64,000 bases of DNA from CAWBOY01 sp963790585 (GTDB taxonomy: Bacteria; Planctomycetota; Planctomycetia; Gemmatales; Gemmataceae). The stretch covers positions 1,172,673 to 1,236,672 of the forward strand of contig CAWBOY010000006.1 in the NCBI GenBank assembly GCA_963790585.1, written 5' to 3'. Under the pieces are notes generated by a model. It had not been told where the DNA came from. It saw only the letters and a list, made by a program, of their open reading frames with translations, and did not search any database. This document shows, piece after piece, positions 29,896-40,261 of this stretch (position 1 is its first letter; each line of letters begins with the position of its first letter). The translations under genes were made by a program, and so were the position numbers.

Positions 29896-29973
29896 TTCGC
29901 GCTGACTGAGCCTGAAACGTGAGCAATTGAATTTTCATCGAAATACATAGGCGCTTTAGGCTCGTTTAGTAGT

Positions 29974-32171
29974 TCAAGAATAGCGCGGGTTACTGGGATA
30001 AAAATTATCTTTCGAATCTGCCCGGCGCCGCAATTCCATGCACGGCTCGAAGCGCTTGCCATACCGCTCCGAAAATTCTGATAGCATTTTGACTACGTCT
30101 TCGAGGCCGCGCGTATCCGCGTATCGCAGTGGGCCGCCGCGATGCGGGACCCAACCTGTTCCCAACACCATCGCCAAATCAAGATCGGCGGCATTGGTCG
30201 TCAGACCCTCGGACAACGCCAGGGCGGCTTCGTTTACCATGAGCAGCACCATACGCTCGCGGGCTTCGCTGAGTCGGGCGGCCGGCGTGAGCGCTCGGGC
30301 GACGGCGCTCGCCGTTTGGCTATATTCCGCTTTCAGGACATTCTCGGCAAGCGGGTTAACCACGGGGCGTTTTCCGGTGTGGATATAAAAGCCTTTGCCG
30401 CTTTTTTGGCCGAGCCAGCCGCTGGTTACGAGCCGTGCGAAAGCGGTGTTCGGCTCGAAGCGGTCGGCCATGCTCGGGGCCATTGCAGTGGCTACACTCG
30501 CGGCGATTTCGAGGCCGATTTGATCGAGCAAACCCAGTGGGCCGACGGGCATGCCGAAGCGCTGCATGACCTGATCGATCGTCGATGTCTTCATTCCCTC
30601 GGCAACGAGAACGACGGCTTCGTTGAGGTAAGGAAACAGCACGCGATTGACGATGAATCCGGGGCTATCCTTAACGCTCACCGGCTCTTTACCGACATGG
30701 ACGGCCCAGCGTGCCAGAAGACCGATCGTCTCCTCGGAAGTCGCCGCGGCGCGGACGACCTCGACCAACGGCATGCGGTGAACGGGATTGAAGAAATGCA
30801 AGCCGCCGACGCGCTCGAGGATGGCGCAGGCCTTCTTGCAGGCGCGTCACGGAAAGAGATGACGTGTTTGTGGCGAGAACGGTCTCCGGCCGGGTCATTG
30901 CCTCCAGCGTGCGGAATAGAGACCTTTTTGCATCGGGATTCTCGCTTGCTGCTTCCACGACGAGATGAACCGTGTCGAAGCCCTTCCACTCGATGGTCCC
31001 CTGAATGACCGATAGCCGTCGATCCGCTTCATTTTGGGTGAGCAGACCGCGCTCGACCGCCTTGCGAAACAGGCTCTCGACGCGCATCAGGCCGGCGCCA
31101 AGCGCCATTTCGTTGACTTCCTGAATGACAACTTCGAACCCCTTGAGGGCGGCAAGCTGTGCGATCCCAGCGCCCATGACCCCTGCGCCGACGATGCCGA
31201 CGCGGCGCACCTCGGGACGGTGATCCTGACGGGCCTCGAGCGGGGCTTTTCGCGCCAGCTCGCGCTGGAAAAACAAGCCGATGAGATTGCGGCAAGCCGA
31301 GCTGGTTGCCAGCCGGCCGGCGGCAGCGCGTTCCTGGGCCATGCCAGCTTCCATGCCGCTTTTTATGCCCGTCCGCACCGCTTCGAGTGCTTCGGCGGGA
31401 GCCGGCATATCATCGGGCACGCGACGCTTGAGGAGACGCTCGGCCCCCTTGAAAATAAGGCGACGACCAATGGCGTTCGATTCGATAAACCATTGCTTCC
31501 AGGTCCGGAGCGGCATCCCTTTGTGGCTCCGCTTGCCTTGTTGCACGGCGCGGGCAGCCAGCTTGTCAAATTGCTCGCGCAGCCCCGATTCGCCGACGGC
31601 GAGCACGTCGGCCAAGCCCCACCGCAGCGCCTCTTTAGCCCGAAGTCGTTTCGCGCCGAGAATCATCGACAGCGCCGCGCTCCAGGCCGACGATGCGCGC
31701 CAGCCGTTGCGTGCCGCCCCAACCGGGAAGCAGCCCAAGCTCGACCTCGGGCAAACCAAGCTGCGTATCAGCGCGATCGAAAACAAGGCGATAATCGCAC
31801 GCCAGGGCTAATTCCAAGCCGCCGCCGAGACAGGCCCCGTGAATCGCCGCGATCGTCGGCGTCGGAAGAGCCGCCAACTTGGCGAATAGCTTTTGACCCC
31901 GTTCCGAAAGGTCGGACGCTTCCTCGGGCCCACGCAATGCCAAGAACTCCTTGAGGTCCGCGCCAGCGATGAATCCAGAATTCTTGCCGCTGCGGATCAC
32001 GAGAAGCGGAGCCGTTTTCTCCAGAGCAACGCGATCGAACGCCGCGTCTAGGTCAGCGAGGACGCCGAGCGTAAAGACATTTTGCCCGCGCCCGGGCACG
32101 TCGAGTTTGAGACTAAGCGTCCCGTCAGCATCGCGGTCGATCGTCACCGATTCGGATTGAAATAGGGGCAT
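29974..32171 (-). pseudogene. fadJ: FadJ-like 3-hydroxyacyl-CoA dehydrogenase / enoyl-CoA hydratase, two frameshifts
   Basis: Read leftward from 32171, an enoyl-CoA hydratase (crotonase) domain shows the oxyanion-hole pieces SGFIAGADLKE and HGACLGGGLELALACDYR. The frame shifts at a GCGCC run near 31672-31680 (loss of one GC unit). A Rossmann NAD-binding domain (VGIVGAGVMGAGIAQL) follows, then a shift at 30814-30820 (one extra base), and a C-terminal dehydrogenase domain with HFFNPVHRMPLVEVV and KDSPGFIVNRVL. The protein would be about 730 residues, the usual length of FadJ/FadB alpha subunits, and acts in fatty-acid beta-oxidation. No thiolase gene is adjacent. Both shifts are in GC or homopolymer runs. 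Confidence 0.85.
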
Positions 32172-32352
32172 AATTGTTATTTCACCAGATATAAGGAGGC
32201 GTATCACGACGGCTGACGTGAAGACCTACGGAGTCGTGGCCGGGGACGGTATTCCGATCCCGGCTCTGCGGAATCGCACGGACTCGCCGGCATCGGAGTA
32301 CCGACGCGGGCCACGGTTGGCGATGTAATGAATGAACGTCCGATTCAGGACT

Positions 32353-33147
32353 CTACTCGTTGATACTTCTTTTATAACGTTCAAAAAACGCACAGATTGC
32401 CTCCGCCATCTGGTCCTTGTATTCGACGAGACGATGGTCGCCCGGATGAAGCAGACGCAACTCGACCGGGATAGTCGGCTTTACTTTTTCCAAAAACTCA
32501 ACGGCATGTTGGTAGGGGATAACTTCGTCGTGAAGGCCATGAAAAATCAGCGCGGGTGTGGTCCAGCGCTCGGCGAGGTTGGCGGCTCCAAAGCGGTCGG
32601 CGTCGGCGAGCAGGTCGAAGGACAGTTCTTCGAGCTTCTTTCGGCCCTCGTTAAACACGGCCAGCCGGCCGGTTTCGCGCCAGTCCTGGCGAACATCGTC
32701 TTCGAGGCCGTCCCAGATGCCCATCAAAAACCGAAAAGCCGGTGCGATCAGGGCGCAGGCCACGACTCGATCCGGATGTCGCAGTGCAAACCAACAGGTG
32801 GCCCAGCCGCCCATACTCGAGCCGACAACAAACAGGCTCGAAACGCCCCGAATGGCGAGCGCCGCCTGGATCTGGTCGAGATCGTCCTGCAAGCCCCCGG
32901 CACGCAGGTCGCTAAGGGTTCCAGTCGATTCGCCATGACCGCGCAGATCGAAGGTGGCAAACGTCCAACCGCGCCGTTCGCAGGCGGCAGCAAGAGCCTC
33001 AGCCTTGCTTCCGAAGCGGACCGAACCGAAACCGTGGACGAACAGGACCGCCATCGTACCGGGCGTATCGTTAAACCACAAATCGCCCATCAGGTGGCCG
33101 CCAAGGGGTGAGGTAAGTTTAAGACGTTCGTGCTCGCGGGATGGCAT
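32353..33147 (-). CDS. Alpha/beta hydrolase
   Basis: 264 residues from the ATG at 33147. The fold is plain: HGFGS after the first core strand, nucleophile elbow GSSMGG, an acidic residue in HGLHDEVIP, and the catalytic histidine in HPGDHRL. The N-terminal strand pattern suits an esterase, acyl-transferase or thioesterase of the serine hydrolase type. It sits just left of the first intron/MITE, whose insertion point is 118 bases upstream of its start and could alter its expression. Confidence 0.75.
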   Translation of the reverse strand: MPSREHERLKLTSPLGGHLMGDLWFNDTPGTMAVLFVHGFGSVRFGSKAEALAAACERRGWTFATFDLRGHGESTGTLSDLRAGGLQDDLDQIQAALAIRGVSSLFVVGSSMGGWATCWFALRHPDRVVACALIAPAFRFLMGIWDGLEDDVRQDWRETGRLAVFNEGRKKLEELSFDLLADADRFGAANLAERWTTPALIFHGLHDEVIPYQHAVEFLEKVKPTIPVELRLLHPGDHRLVEYKDQMAEAICAFFERYKRSINE

Positions 33148-33346
33148 ACTCGGCCTCGGGAAAAAGTCCGGACCGCGCTTGCCCATTTGGAACTGGCGCG
33201 TCCGTAGGTTAGAATAGGAACTAGGACAACCCTTCTTTCTTCCCTGTCTTAAACGGACAAAGATTAAGAGCTATCCGAAAAAGGGGTCGGGTACCATTGC
33301 CGGAACGGCCCGAAGGGTGCTTCGCACAATGGTACCCGACCCTTTT

Positions 33347-35338
33347 GTGCGCCGTGCCAAGGCGTGACTTTTCAGTGGGTGCGAATCCCACCCGGCAACT
33401 GGTCGTTCCAGCCGGTAGCAATCGGAGCGGCAGTGGAGGTAACGAAACTGTCGAAGCCTTCGATGGAAAGGGTCGTTTGAGCGACTCCGCGAGCAGGCAG
33501 GCCGTAACGTGAGTGAACGCTGAGCAGGCCTCGAAACGGGTAATGTGGTAGCCGACCCAGCAAAGGGATGGGGAAGGCCGCAGACGCGAGGATACAGGGG
33601 GAACGACTTTAGCCCCACCCGCGTTGCCACCGGGGTAATGGCGACGGCATGTCGGCATAGGAAAGTTAACGCAACACGGGAAACCCCCTGCGGTGGCAGC
33701 AGTGCCAACCGGACGCCCGCGAGGGACAGGCCGGGCCGCTTGGGGTGGCGGAGAGGCTCGTAGTACCGCTGAAGCCGGGTAACGCCGGTGGAGGGAAGGG
33801 GCCTTGGTTCAAGGACAGCGTCCGAAGGAAAGAGAGCCAGGAGATTGGTGATGAGCCTAACACCTCCCGATACGGTTCGGAAACTCCAGGAGACGTTGCA
33901 TGCCAAAGCGAAGAGAGCACCCACCTATCGGTTCTATGCGTTGTACGACAAGGTGTACCGGGCCGATGTGCTGGGCCATGCGTACCTGTGCTGTGCCGCT
34001 AACGACGGCGCGGCGGGGGTGGATGGCCAGACGTTCACGGACATCAAGGAGTACGGGCTGGACCGTTGGCTGGGTGAACTGACGGAAGAACTCCGAAACA
34101 AAGCGTATCGCCCGCAAGCAGTCCGACGGGTGTACATACCGAAGTCGGATGGCAAACAGCGACCGTTGGGCATTCCAACGATCCGCGACCGTGTCGTGCA
34201 GATGGCTGTGTTGCTCGTCTTGGAGCCGATCTTCGAGGCGGACTTGCAGCCGGAACAATTTGCTTATCGGCAAGGCCGAAGCGCTCTGGACGCGATCGAG
34301 CAGGTCCAATTGTTGCTAGACAACGGGCATACGGAGATTGTCGATGCGGACTTGAGTGGGTACTTCGATAGCATCCCCCACGCCGAGTTAATGGCATCGG
34401 TGAGCCGACGGCTTAGTGACGGGCTACTACTGGCCCTGATCAAAAGCTGGTTGGAGGCACCGGTGGAAGACCTTGGAGATCGTGGGGACAAGCGTCGAAC
34501 GACTCGCAACAAGGACGAGGGTCGCGGCACCCCGCAAGGGGGCGTGCTCTCGCCGCTGCTGGCGAATCTCTACATGCGTCGCTTCGTGCTGGGCTGGAAG
34601 ACAAACGGGCATGCCAATCGTCTTGAGGCGCGTATCGTCAATTATGCGGACGACTTTGTGATCTGCTGCCGTGGTACGGCTCTTGAAGCCGAGGCGGTGA
34701 TGCGGCGCATGATGTCGAAGCTGCGGTTGACGGTGAACGAGACGAAGACCCGGGTTTGCCGCTTGCCGGACGAGACGTTTTCGTTTTTGGGTTACACGTT
34801 CGGTCGGAACTGGTCGCCGAAGACGGGGCGTAGCTACATCGGTCCCCGTCCGGCCGTCAAGAAGATCCACGGGATCTGTGAGGTGATCCGCGATCAGACC
34901 AGCCGAACGTGGCAGTGGTTGTCTTGCCGGGCGTTAATAACTCGCGTCAACAGCCGACTGGTGGGCTGGGCGAACTATTTTTGTCTCGGTAACACGGCCC
35001 CGGCCATGAAGCAGGTGATGGCGCACACCTGTCAACGGCTCCGTCAGTGGCTGGGTCGGAAGCACCGCGTGCAGGGTACGGCCCGACAGTGTTATTCGGA
35101 TCGTTACCTGCGTGAGGACCTGGGATTAGTGTGGCTTCCAGGGCGACCGCGACCTCGCGTCTTGTGAGCGAACGCATGAGTTACCTTGTCCGAGAGCCGG
35201 ATGCCTTAATAGGGCCCGTCCGGTTCGACGAGCGGGAAGTGGAAACGGGGCATGGCCGGGAGATTGAGGCACCGGCCAACGAAAGGGCCGGATACCGCTG
35301 GACTCGACCTAAACCACCGCGCCACTTCTCGACTCTAC
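33347..35338 (+). mobile_element. Group II intron, copy 1
   Basis: The RNA begins with the canonical GTGCGCC right after a T-run closing a GC-rich stem. It ends at CTCTAC. Domain V is at 35194-35226: GAGCCGG, then a TTAATA loop, then GTCCGGTTC, the usual catalytic hairpin. A maturase gene fills domain IV. Insertion directly after a terminator-like hairpin with no endonuclease domain fits class C introns. It is a self-splicing, retro-mobile ribozyme encoded on the plus strand. Copy 2 is identical in its protein, indicating recent movement. Confidence 0.8.
33851..35167 (+). CDS. ltrA: Group II intron reverse transcriptase/maturase, copy 1
   Basis: 438 residues from the ATG at 33851, chosen because AGGAGA lies seven bases upstream. 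The RT domain shows IPKSDGKQRPLGIPTIRDR, AYRQGRSALDAI and TPQGGVLSPLLANLYM, and the catalytic NYADDFVI. After it, the maturase X-domain carries NSRLVGWANYFCLG. There is no HNH endonuclease, so movement should rely on nicked or single-stranded DNA, as in class C introns. It helps the intron RNA fold and copies it into new sites. Confidence 0.9.
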   Translation: MSLTPPDTVRKLQETLHAKAKRAPTYRFYALYDKVYRADVLGHAYLCCAANDGAAGVDGQTFTDIKEYGLDRWLGELTEELRNKAYRPQAVRRVYIPKSDGKQRPLGIPTIRDRVVQMAVLLVLEPIFEADLQPEQFAYRQGRSALDAIEQVQLLLDNGHTEIVDADLSGYFDSIPHAELMASVSRRLSDGLLLALIKSWLEAPVEDLGDRGDKRRTTRNKDEGRGTPQGGVLSPLLANLYMRRFVLGWKTNGHANRLEARIVNYADDFVICCRGTALEAEAVMRRMMSKLRLTVNETKTRVCRLPDETFSFLGYTFGRNWSPKTGRSYIGPRPAVKKIHGICEVIRDQTSRTWQWLSCRALITRVNSRLVGWANYFCLGNTAPAMKQVMAHTCQRLRQWLGRKHRVQGTARQCYSDRYLREDLGLVWLPGRPRPRVL

Positions 35339-35438
35339 TTCGGATAGGCTCTAAGAAAAAGAGCGCGTCGGAATAGGAATTGCATTACCATCTCTGGCGG
35401 CTTCGTTGTTGTTGTCGGTCCCGGAAGGCGAGGATACG

Positions 35439-35915
35439 ATGCGAGCACAGTTGATACCTCTGGACGGCAGCGCTCCCGTTGAGATCGCCAAGGATCTCAT
35501 TATCGTGGGCCGAAAAGAGGAGTGTGATTTGCGCCTGCAGCATAAGAGCGTTTCCAAGCTCCATTGCGTCATCGTCAAGACGGACGGTCTGCTCTTGCTC
35601 CGGGATCTGGGCAGCACCAATGGCACGCGCGTCAATGGTCACAGAGTGCGCCGGGCCGCGCTACTCCCGAACGATCAGCTGAGCATTGCCAATTGCAAAT
35701 TCCGCATTCACCTGGGCCCGGATCTCGCGCCATTCATGGAAGAAGGCGAACATACCCAGCATCTCGACAAATCGGACATGGCAGGCTTGCTACGCAAGGC
35801 CCAGCCTGATCGCGACTTCGGCGATTCGGCGGATTACCCCATCGCGGGCAACCCCGCGCAGCCCGTGCAGCGAAATCAGCTTCCCGACGCCTACCCGGAT
35901 GATGACAAGGATTGA
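35439..35915 (+). CDS. FHA-domain protein
   Basis: 158 residues from the ATG at 35439, preceded by GAGGA. The N-terminal 90 residues are a forkhead-associated domain: IIVGRKEECDLRLQHKSVSKLHCVI, then LRDLGSTNGTRVNG. The G-R, S-K-x-H and N-G residues that bind phosphothreonine peptides are all present. The tail is acidic and disordered. FHA proteins of this size read Ser/Thr-kinase signals, of which planctomycetes have many. The gene is the first after intron copy 1 and lies 104 bases before nnrD. Confidence 0.8.
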   Translation: MRAQLIPLDGSAPVEIAKDLIIVGRKEECDLRLQHKSVSKLHCVIVKTDGLLLLRDLGSTNGTRVNGHRVRRAALLPNDQLSIANCKFRIHLGPDLAPFMEEGEHTQHLDKSDMAGLLRKAQPDRDFGDSADYPIAGNPAQPVQRNQLPDAYPDDDKD

Positions 35916-36019
35916 GTTGATAAAATAATCCCGCTCACTTGGCGGGAGTCTCGGACGACCCGCATTCATTCCGGTGGGGGCGCTCCCAGCTCCCACAAAT
36001 GCCAGAATTGGGCGCGATT

Positions 36020-36943
36020 ATGCAACCTACTGAATCTCCTACAATCGATTTGATCCGCACACTTCCCGTACTTCCACCTCGACCGGTCGATTCGCATAAA
36101 GGCAATTTTGGATTGGTTTTTACCGTCGCAGGCAGTCGCGGGATGTCCGGCGCGGCGATTTTGTGCGCTTTGGGTGCTCTGCGCGGCGGCGCCGGTCTTG
36201 TTCGCGTGGCCGCGCCGGAAGAAATCGTGCCGACCCTCGCGGCGGCGAACCCGTGCTATATGACTCTGCCCTTGCTGCAAGACGACTATGGGCGCGTCTC
36301 CAAAAATGCTACCAGCCAAATCATCGAGGCGATGCGCGTCGCCTCGGCGGCGGTGATGGGACCTGGTTTGGGTCAAAGCCCGGACTTGGTCTTTATTCTG
36401 AAGGCGGTTCTCAAGCAAACCGAGATTCCGCTCGTGCTCGACGCCGACGCGCTCAATTTATTGCCGCAGCTCTTGACCATGGCACGGCGACCGCTGGTTT
36501 TAACGCCACATCCGGGTGAGTTCGCGCGCCTGATCGGATCACTCGACATCAAGACGATACAAGCGGACCGGCTCACTCTCGCCACCAACTATGCGCGGAA
36601 ATACGGGGTAATTCTGGTTCTCAAGGGGCACGGCACCATCGTCACCGACGGCCGAAAAGCCTATGTCAACACTTCAGGCAACCCGGGAATGGCCAAGGGC
36701 GGCAGCGGCGATGTACTCGGCGGCTTGATCGCCGCGCTCATCGCACAAGGTCTGGACTGCTTCTCCGCCGCACAACTCGGCGTCTACCTCCACGGCAGCG
36801 CCGGCGACCTGGCCCGCGACAAATTGGGCGAAGTCTCATTGATTGCGACCGACCTTCTCGATTATCTTCCTGACGCATTCCTCGCGTACCAAAAGACAGA
36901 CTCCGGCAGCTCTTTCGATTCCGAGCGCGAGAGCGGGATATAA
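36020..36943 (+). CDS. nnrD: ADP-dependent NAD(P)H-hydrate dehydratase
   Basis: 307 residues; the ATG at 36020 is preferred, since upstream codons give a non-homologous extension. It repairs damaged NAD(P)H by dehydrating the S-hydrate with ADP. Family motifs are present in order: HKGNFG, MGPGLGQ, LDADALN, LTPHPGEFARL and the nucleotide loop GMAKGGSGDVLGG. It lacks the N-terminal epimerase (NnrE) domain with which it is often fused in other bacteria, so the epimerase must be separate. It is one of three genes caught between the two direct intron copies. Confidence 0.85.
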   Translation: MQPTESPTIDLIRTLPVLPPRPVDSHKGNFGLVFTVAGSRGMSGAAILCALGALRGGAGLVRVAAPEEIVPTLAAANPCYMTLPLLQDDYGRVSKNATSQIIEAMRVASAAVMGPGLGQSPDLVFILKAVLKQTEIPLVLDADALNLLPQLLTMARRPLVLTPHPGEFARLIGSLDIKTIQADRLTLATNYARKYGVILVLKGHGTIVTDGRKAYVNTSGNPGMAKGGSGDVLGGLIAALIAQGLDCFSAAQLGVYLHGSAGDLARDKLGEVSLIATDLLDYLPDAFLAYQKTDSGSSFDSERESGI

Positions 36944-37005
36944 GTCTGTTAACCCAGCCTCACTTTTGGGGCTGGCGGGATCCCCGTCATCCAGGGCAGT
37001 AATCC

Positions 37006-38052
37006 ATGAATCTACAGTGTCCGAACTGTCAGAAATTGTTGACCGTCGCCGAGCAATACGCCGGTCAGCTGATGAAGTGCCCGCTCTGCAACGGCACCTT
37101 CACCGTTCCCAATCTACCATCCGCTAACGATCCGTTGCCGTCACCCATTGTGTCGCCGGCGACATCGACGCCCACACCCGCGGCGCCCGGCGCTGAAGTC
37201 TACTCCTTCAAAGATCCGGCACCGCCAGCGCCGCCGGCCGGACCTTGGCCTACCACTCCGCCGCCGATGCATGAGGCGGAAAGCAAAGCTCACATGCCGT
37301 CGCATTCGCCATCGGCGCCTTCGTTGCCGCTGGGCGATTACACGCGGTCGGCCGGGTTTTATTTGAGTCCCCGCGTATTTGAGTGGATACCGTCCGTGGC
37401 GCTCCTGCTCGTGTTTTTCCTGCTGTTCTTTCAGTGGGTAACCATGACGGCGGGCAGCTATCCGATCTCGTGGCAATTAGGTTGGAACACAATCATTGGC
37501 GGCAATCCGGTTGATACTGATGTTGAAAACGAGCGCGAGCTCCAAGATCTCCCTGTCGCAGTTGACCAGGCAGGGCCAAGCGTATTGATGATCTTCTATG
37601 CAATTTTGTATTTCTTCGTGCTGATCGCCACTGTCGGGTGCCTCGTTCTCGAACTGACGAATATACATTTGCCACAGCTGCGGTCGATTTGGCCCTGGCG
37701 CTGGGGCATCGTCGCGGCGTCGAATATCTTTTTGTTTTTGTTCCTGGCTTTGCAATCGGTAATGAGCTTCGGCCTGGAAACTCATGTCGCCGACCAATGT
37801 ACGCGACTGGAACAGGCAAAAGAGAAAGAGATCAAGGATCAGTCCAAGGATGCAAAGGACTTAAGCCGCAAGCAAAAGAAGATTATCGCGATCAAGACTC
37901 GTCTGGCGCAATCCGCCGTGAGTCGAACGATTTGGTGGAAATTGACATTTTGGGTGAGTCTGATCGGTGCGGTAAGCGCGGCAATCATGTATCGGCTCGA
38001 CCAACGCCGCAATCTGCATCTGCCATTGCCGCGCGTCGAGATGCGTTGGTGA
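37006..38052 (+). CDS. Zinc-ribbon membrane protein
   Basis: 348 residues. Residues 5-30 are a zinc ribbon (CPNCQKLL and CPLCNGTF). A proline/alanine-rich linker follows to about residue 125. Then come about four membrane helices: VALLLVFFLLFFQWVT, MIFYAILYFFVLIATVGCLVL, GIVAASNIFLFLFLAL and WWKLTFWVSLIGAVSAAIMY. A K/E-rich helix lies between the last two. This 'zinc ribbon plus membrane' plan is frequent in planctomycetes and is of unknown role. The gene ends 137 bases before intron/MITE copy 2. Confidence 0.65.
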   Translation: MNLQCPNCQKLLTVAEQYAGQLMKCPLCNGTFTVPNLPSANDPLPSPIVSPATSTPTPAAPGAEVYSFKDPAPPAPPAGPWPTTPPPMHEAESKAHMPSHSPSAPSLPLGDYTRSAGFYLSPRVFEWIPSVALLLVFFLLFFQWVTMTAGSYPISWQLGWNTIIGGNPVDTDVENERELQDLPVAVDQAGPSVLMIFYAILYFFVLIATVGCLVLELTNIHLPQLRSIWPWRWGIVAASNIFLFLFLALQSVMSFGLETHVADQCTRLEQAKEKEIKDQSKDAKDLSRKQKKIIAIKTRLAQSAVSRTIWWKLTFWVSLIGAVSAAIMYRLDQRRNLHLPLPRVEMRW

Positions 38053-38269
38053 AAACAATAACATCTCGCGCCTGATGTGCTCGGGCTTGTCTAGCTGGCT
38101 CTGGGGTAGACACATTTTATTGCGCCTTCTACCAAGCGCAATAAAATACATAATACATTTCTGCTAACTCTTGGCAGGGCAAGCACTTAGAGCCTATCCG
38201 AAATAGGGGACGGGCACCATTGTGCGCAGCACCCTTCGGGCCGTTCCGGCAATGGTGCCCGTTCCCTTT

Positions 38270-40261
38270 GTGCGCCGTGCCAAGGCGTGACTTTTCAGTG
38301 GGTGCGAATCCCACCCGGCAACTGGTCGTTCCAGCCGGTAGCAATCGGAGCGGCAGTGGAGGTAACGAAACTGTCGAAGCCTTCGATGGAAAGAGTCGTT
38401 TGAGCGACTCCGCGAGCAGGCAGGCCGTAACGTGAGTGAACGCTGAGCAGGCCTCGAAACGGGTAATGTGGTAGCCGACCCAGCAAAGGGATGGGGAAGG
38501 CCGCAGACGCGAGGATACAGGGGGAACGACTTTAGCCCCACCCGCGTTGCCACCGGGGTAATGGCGACGGCATGTCGGCATAGGAAAGTTAACGCAACAC
38601 GGGAAACCCCCTGCGGTGGCAGCAGTGCCAACCGGACGCCCGCGAGGGACAGGCCGGGCCGCTTGGGGTGGCGGAGAGGCTCGTAGTACCGCTGAAGCCG
38701 GGTAACGCCGGTGGAGGGAAGGGGCCTTGGTTCAAGGACAGCGTCCGAAGGAAAGAGAGCCAGGAGATTGGTGATGAGCCTAACACCTCCCGATACGGTT
38801 CGGAAACTCCAGGAGACGTTGCATGCCAAAGCGAAGAGAGCACCCACCTATCGGTTCTATGCGTTGTACGACAAGGTGTACCGGGCCGATGTGCTGGGCC
38901 ATGCGTACCTGTGCTGTGCCGCTAACGACGGCGCGGCGGGGGTGGATGGCCAGACGTTCACGGACATCAAGGAGTACGGGCTGGACCGTTGGCTGGGTGA
39001 ACTGACGGAAGAACTCCGAAACAAAGCGTATCGCCCGCAAGCAGTCCGACGGGTGTACATACCGAAGTCGGATGGCAAACAGCGACCGTTGGGCATTCCA
39101 ACGATCCGCGACCGTGTCGTGCAGATGGCTGTGTTGCTCGTCTTGGAGCCGATCTTCGAGGCGGACTTGCAGCCGGAACAATTTGCTTATCGGCAAGGCC
39201 GAAGCGCTCTGGACGCGATCGAGCAGGTCCAATTGTTGCTAGACAACGGGCATACGGAGATTGTCGATGCGGACTTGAGTGGGTACTTCGATAGCATCCC
39301 CCACGCCGAGTTAATGGCATCGGTGAGCCGACGGCTTAGTGACGGGCTACTACTGGCCCTGATCAAAAGCTGGTTGGAGGCACCGGTGGAAGACCTTGGA
39401 GATCGTGGGGACAAGCGTCGAACGACTCGCAACAAGGACGAGGGTCGCGGCACCCCGCAAGGGGGCGTGCTCTCGCCGCTGCTGGCGAATCTCTACATGC
39501 GTCGCTTCGTGCTGGGCTGGAAGACAAACGGGCATGCCAATCGTCTTGAGGCGCGTATCGTCAATTATGCGGACGACTTTGTGATCTGCTGCCGTGGTAC
39601 GGCTCTTGAAGCCGAGGCGGTGATGCGGCGCATGATGTCGAAGCTGCGGTTGACGGTGAACGAGACGAAGACCCGGGTTTGCCGCTTGCCGGACGAGACG
39701 TTTTCGTTTTTGGGTTACACGTTCGGTCGGAACTGGTCGCCGAAGACGGGGCGTAGCTACATCGGTCCCCGTCCGGCCGTCAAGAAGATCCACGGGATCT
39801 GTGAGGTGATCCGCGATCAGACCAGCCGAACGTGGCAGTGGTTGTCTTGCCGGGCGTTAATAACTCGCGTCAACAGCCGACTGGTGGGCTGGGCGAACTA
39901 TTTTTGTCTCGGTAACACGGCCCCGGCCATGAAGCAGGTGATGGCGCACACCTGTCAACGGCTCCGTCAGTGGCTGGGTCGGAAGCACCGCGTGCAGGGT
40001 ACGGCCCGACAGTGTTATTCGGATCGTTACCTGCGTGAGGACCTGGGATTAGTGTGGCTTCCAGGGCGACCGCGACCTCGCGTCTTGTGAGCGAACGCAT
40101 GAGTTACCTTGTCCGAGAGCCGGATGCCTTAATAGGGCCCGTCCGGTTCGACGAGCGGGAAGTGGAAACGGGGCATGGCCGGGAGATTGAGGCACCGGCC
40201 AACGAAAGGGCCGGATACCGCTGGACTCGACCTAAACCACCGCGCCACTTCTCGACTCTAC
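38270..40261 (+). mobile_element. Group II intron, copy 2
   Basis: Same length and boundaries as copy 1, offset by 4923 bases: GTGCGCC start after a CCCTTT run, domain V near 40117-40149, CTCTAC end. It is a direct repeat of copy 1, the two bracketing FHA, nnrD and the zinc-ribbon gene. Recombination between the copies would delete that segment. Confidence 0.8.
38774..40090 (+). CDS. ltrA: Group II intron reverse transcriptase/maturase, copy 2
   Basis: The 438-residue product is identical to copy 1: YADD active site, maturase X-domain, no HNH endonuclease. Start chosen as in copy 1, at an ATG with AGGAGA upstream. Perfect protein identity points to recent retromobility or gene conversion. 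Confidence 0.9.
   Translation: MSLTPPDTVRKLQETLHAKAKRAPTYRFYALYDKVYRADVLGHAYLCCAANDGAAGVDGQTFTDIKEYGLDRWLGELTEELRNKAYRPQAVRRVYIPKSDGKQRPLGIPTIRDRVVQMAVLLVLEPIFEADLQPEQFAYRQGRSALDAIEQVQLLLDNGHTEIVDADLSGYFDSIPHAELMASVSRRLSDGLLLALIKSWLEAPVEDLGDRGDKRRTTRNKDEGRGTPQGGVLSPLLANLYMRRFVLGWKTNGHANRLEARIVNYADDFVICCRGTALEAEAVMRRMMSKLRLTVNETKTRVCRLPDETFSFLGYTFGRNWSPKTGRSYIGPRPAVKKIHGICEVIRDQTSRTWQWLSCRALITRVNSRLVGWANYFCLGNTAPAMKQVMAHTCQRLRQWLGRKHRVQGTARQCYSDRYLREDLGLVWLPGRPRPRVL

Larger units (their letters stand above)
33268..35351 (+). mobile_element. Palindromic IS5-type MITE carrying a group II intron, copy 1
   Basis: The two ends are near inverted repeats starting GAGC(C)TATCCGAA and ending TTCGGATAGGCTC. 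TAA at 33265-33267 and again at 35352-35354 is a 3-bp target duplication of the TNA kind used by IS5-group (IS427-like) transposases. Removing the intron at 33347-35338 rebuilds a 93-base, almost perfectly palindromic element with no room for a transposase, that is, a MITE. The left end has lost one C. This is the host site of the intron described next. Confidence 0.75.

Noticed and set aside
30142..31008. A 288-residue rightward frame across the FadJ-like gene
   Set aside because: It is the complement of conserved dehydrogenase sequence and has no family character or ribosome site.
33271..33924. Leftward 217-residue frame upstream of the intron maturase, repeated at 38194
   Set aside because: It is antisense to the structured 5' part of the group II intron and exists twice only because the intron does.
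37148..37476. Arginine-rich frames in both directions near the proline-rich linker
   Set aside because: These are by-products of the linker's GC-rich codons.
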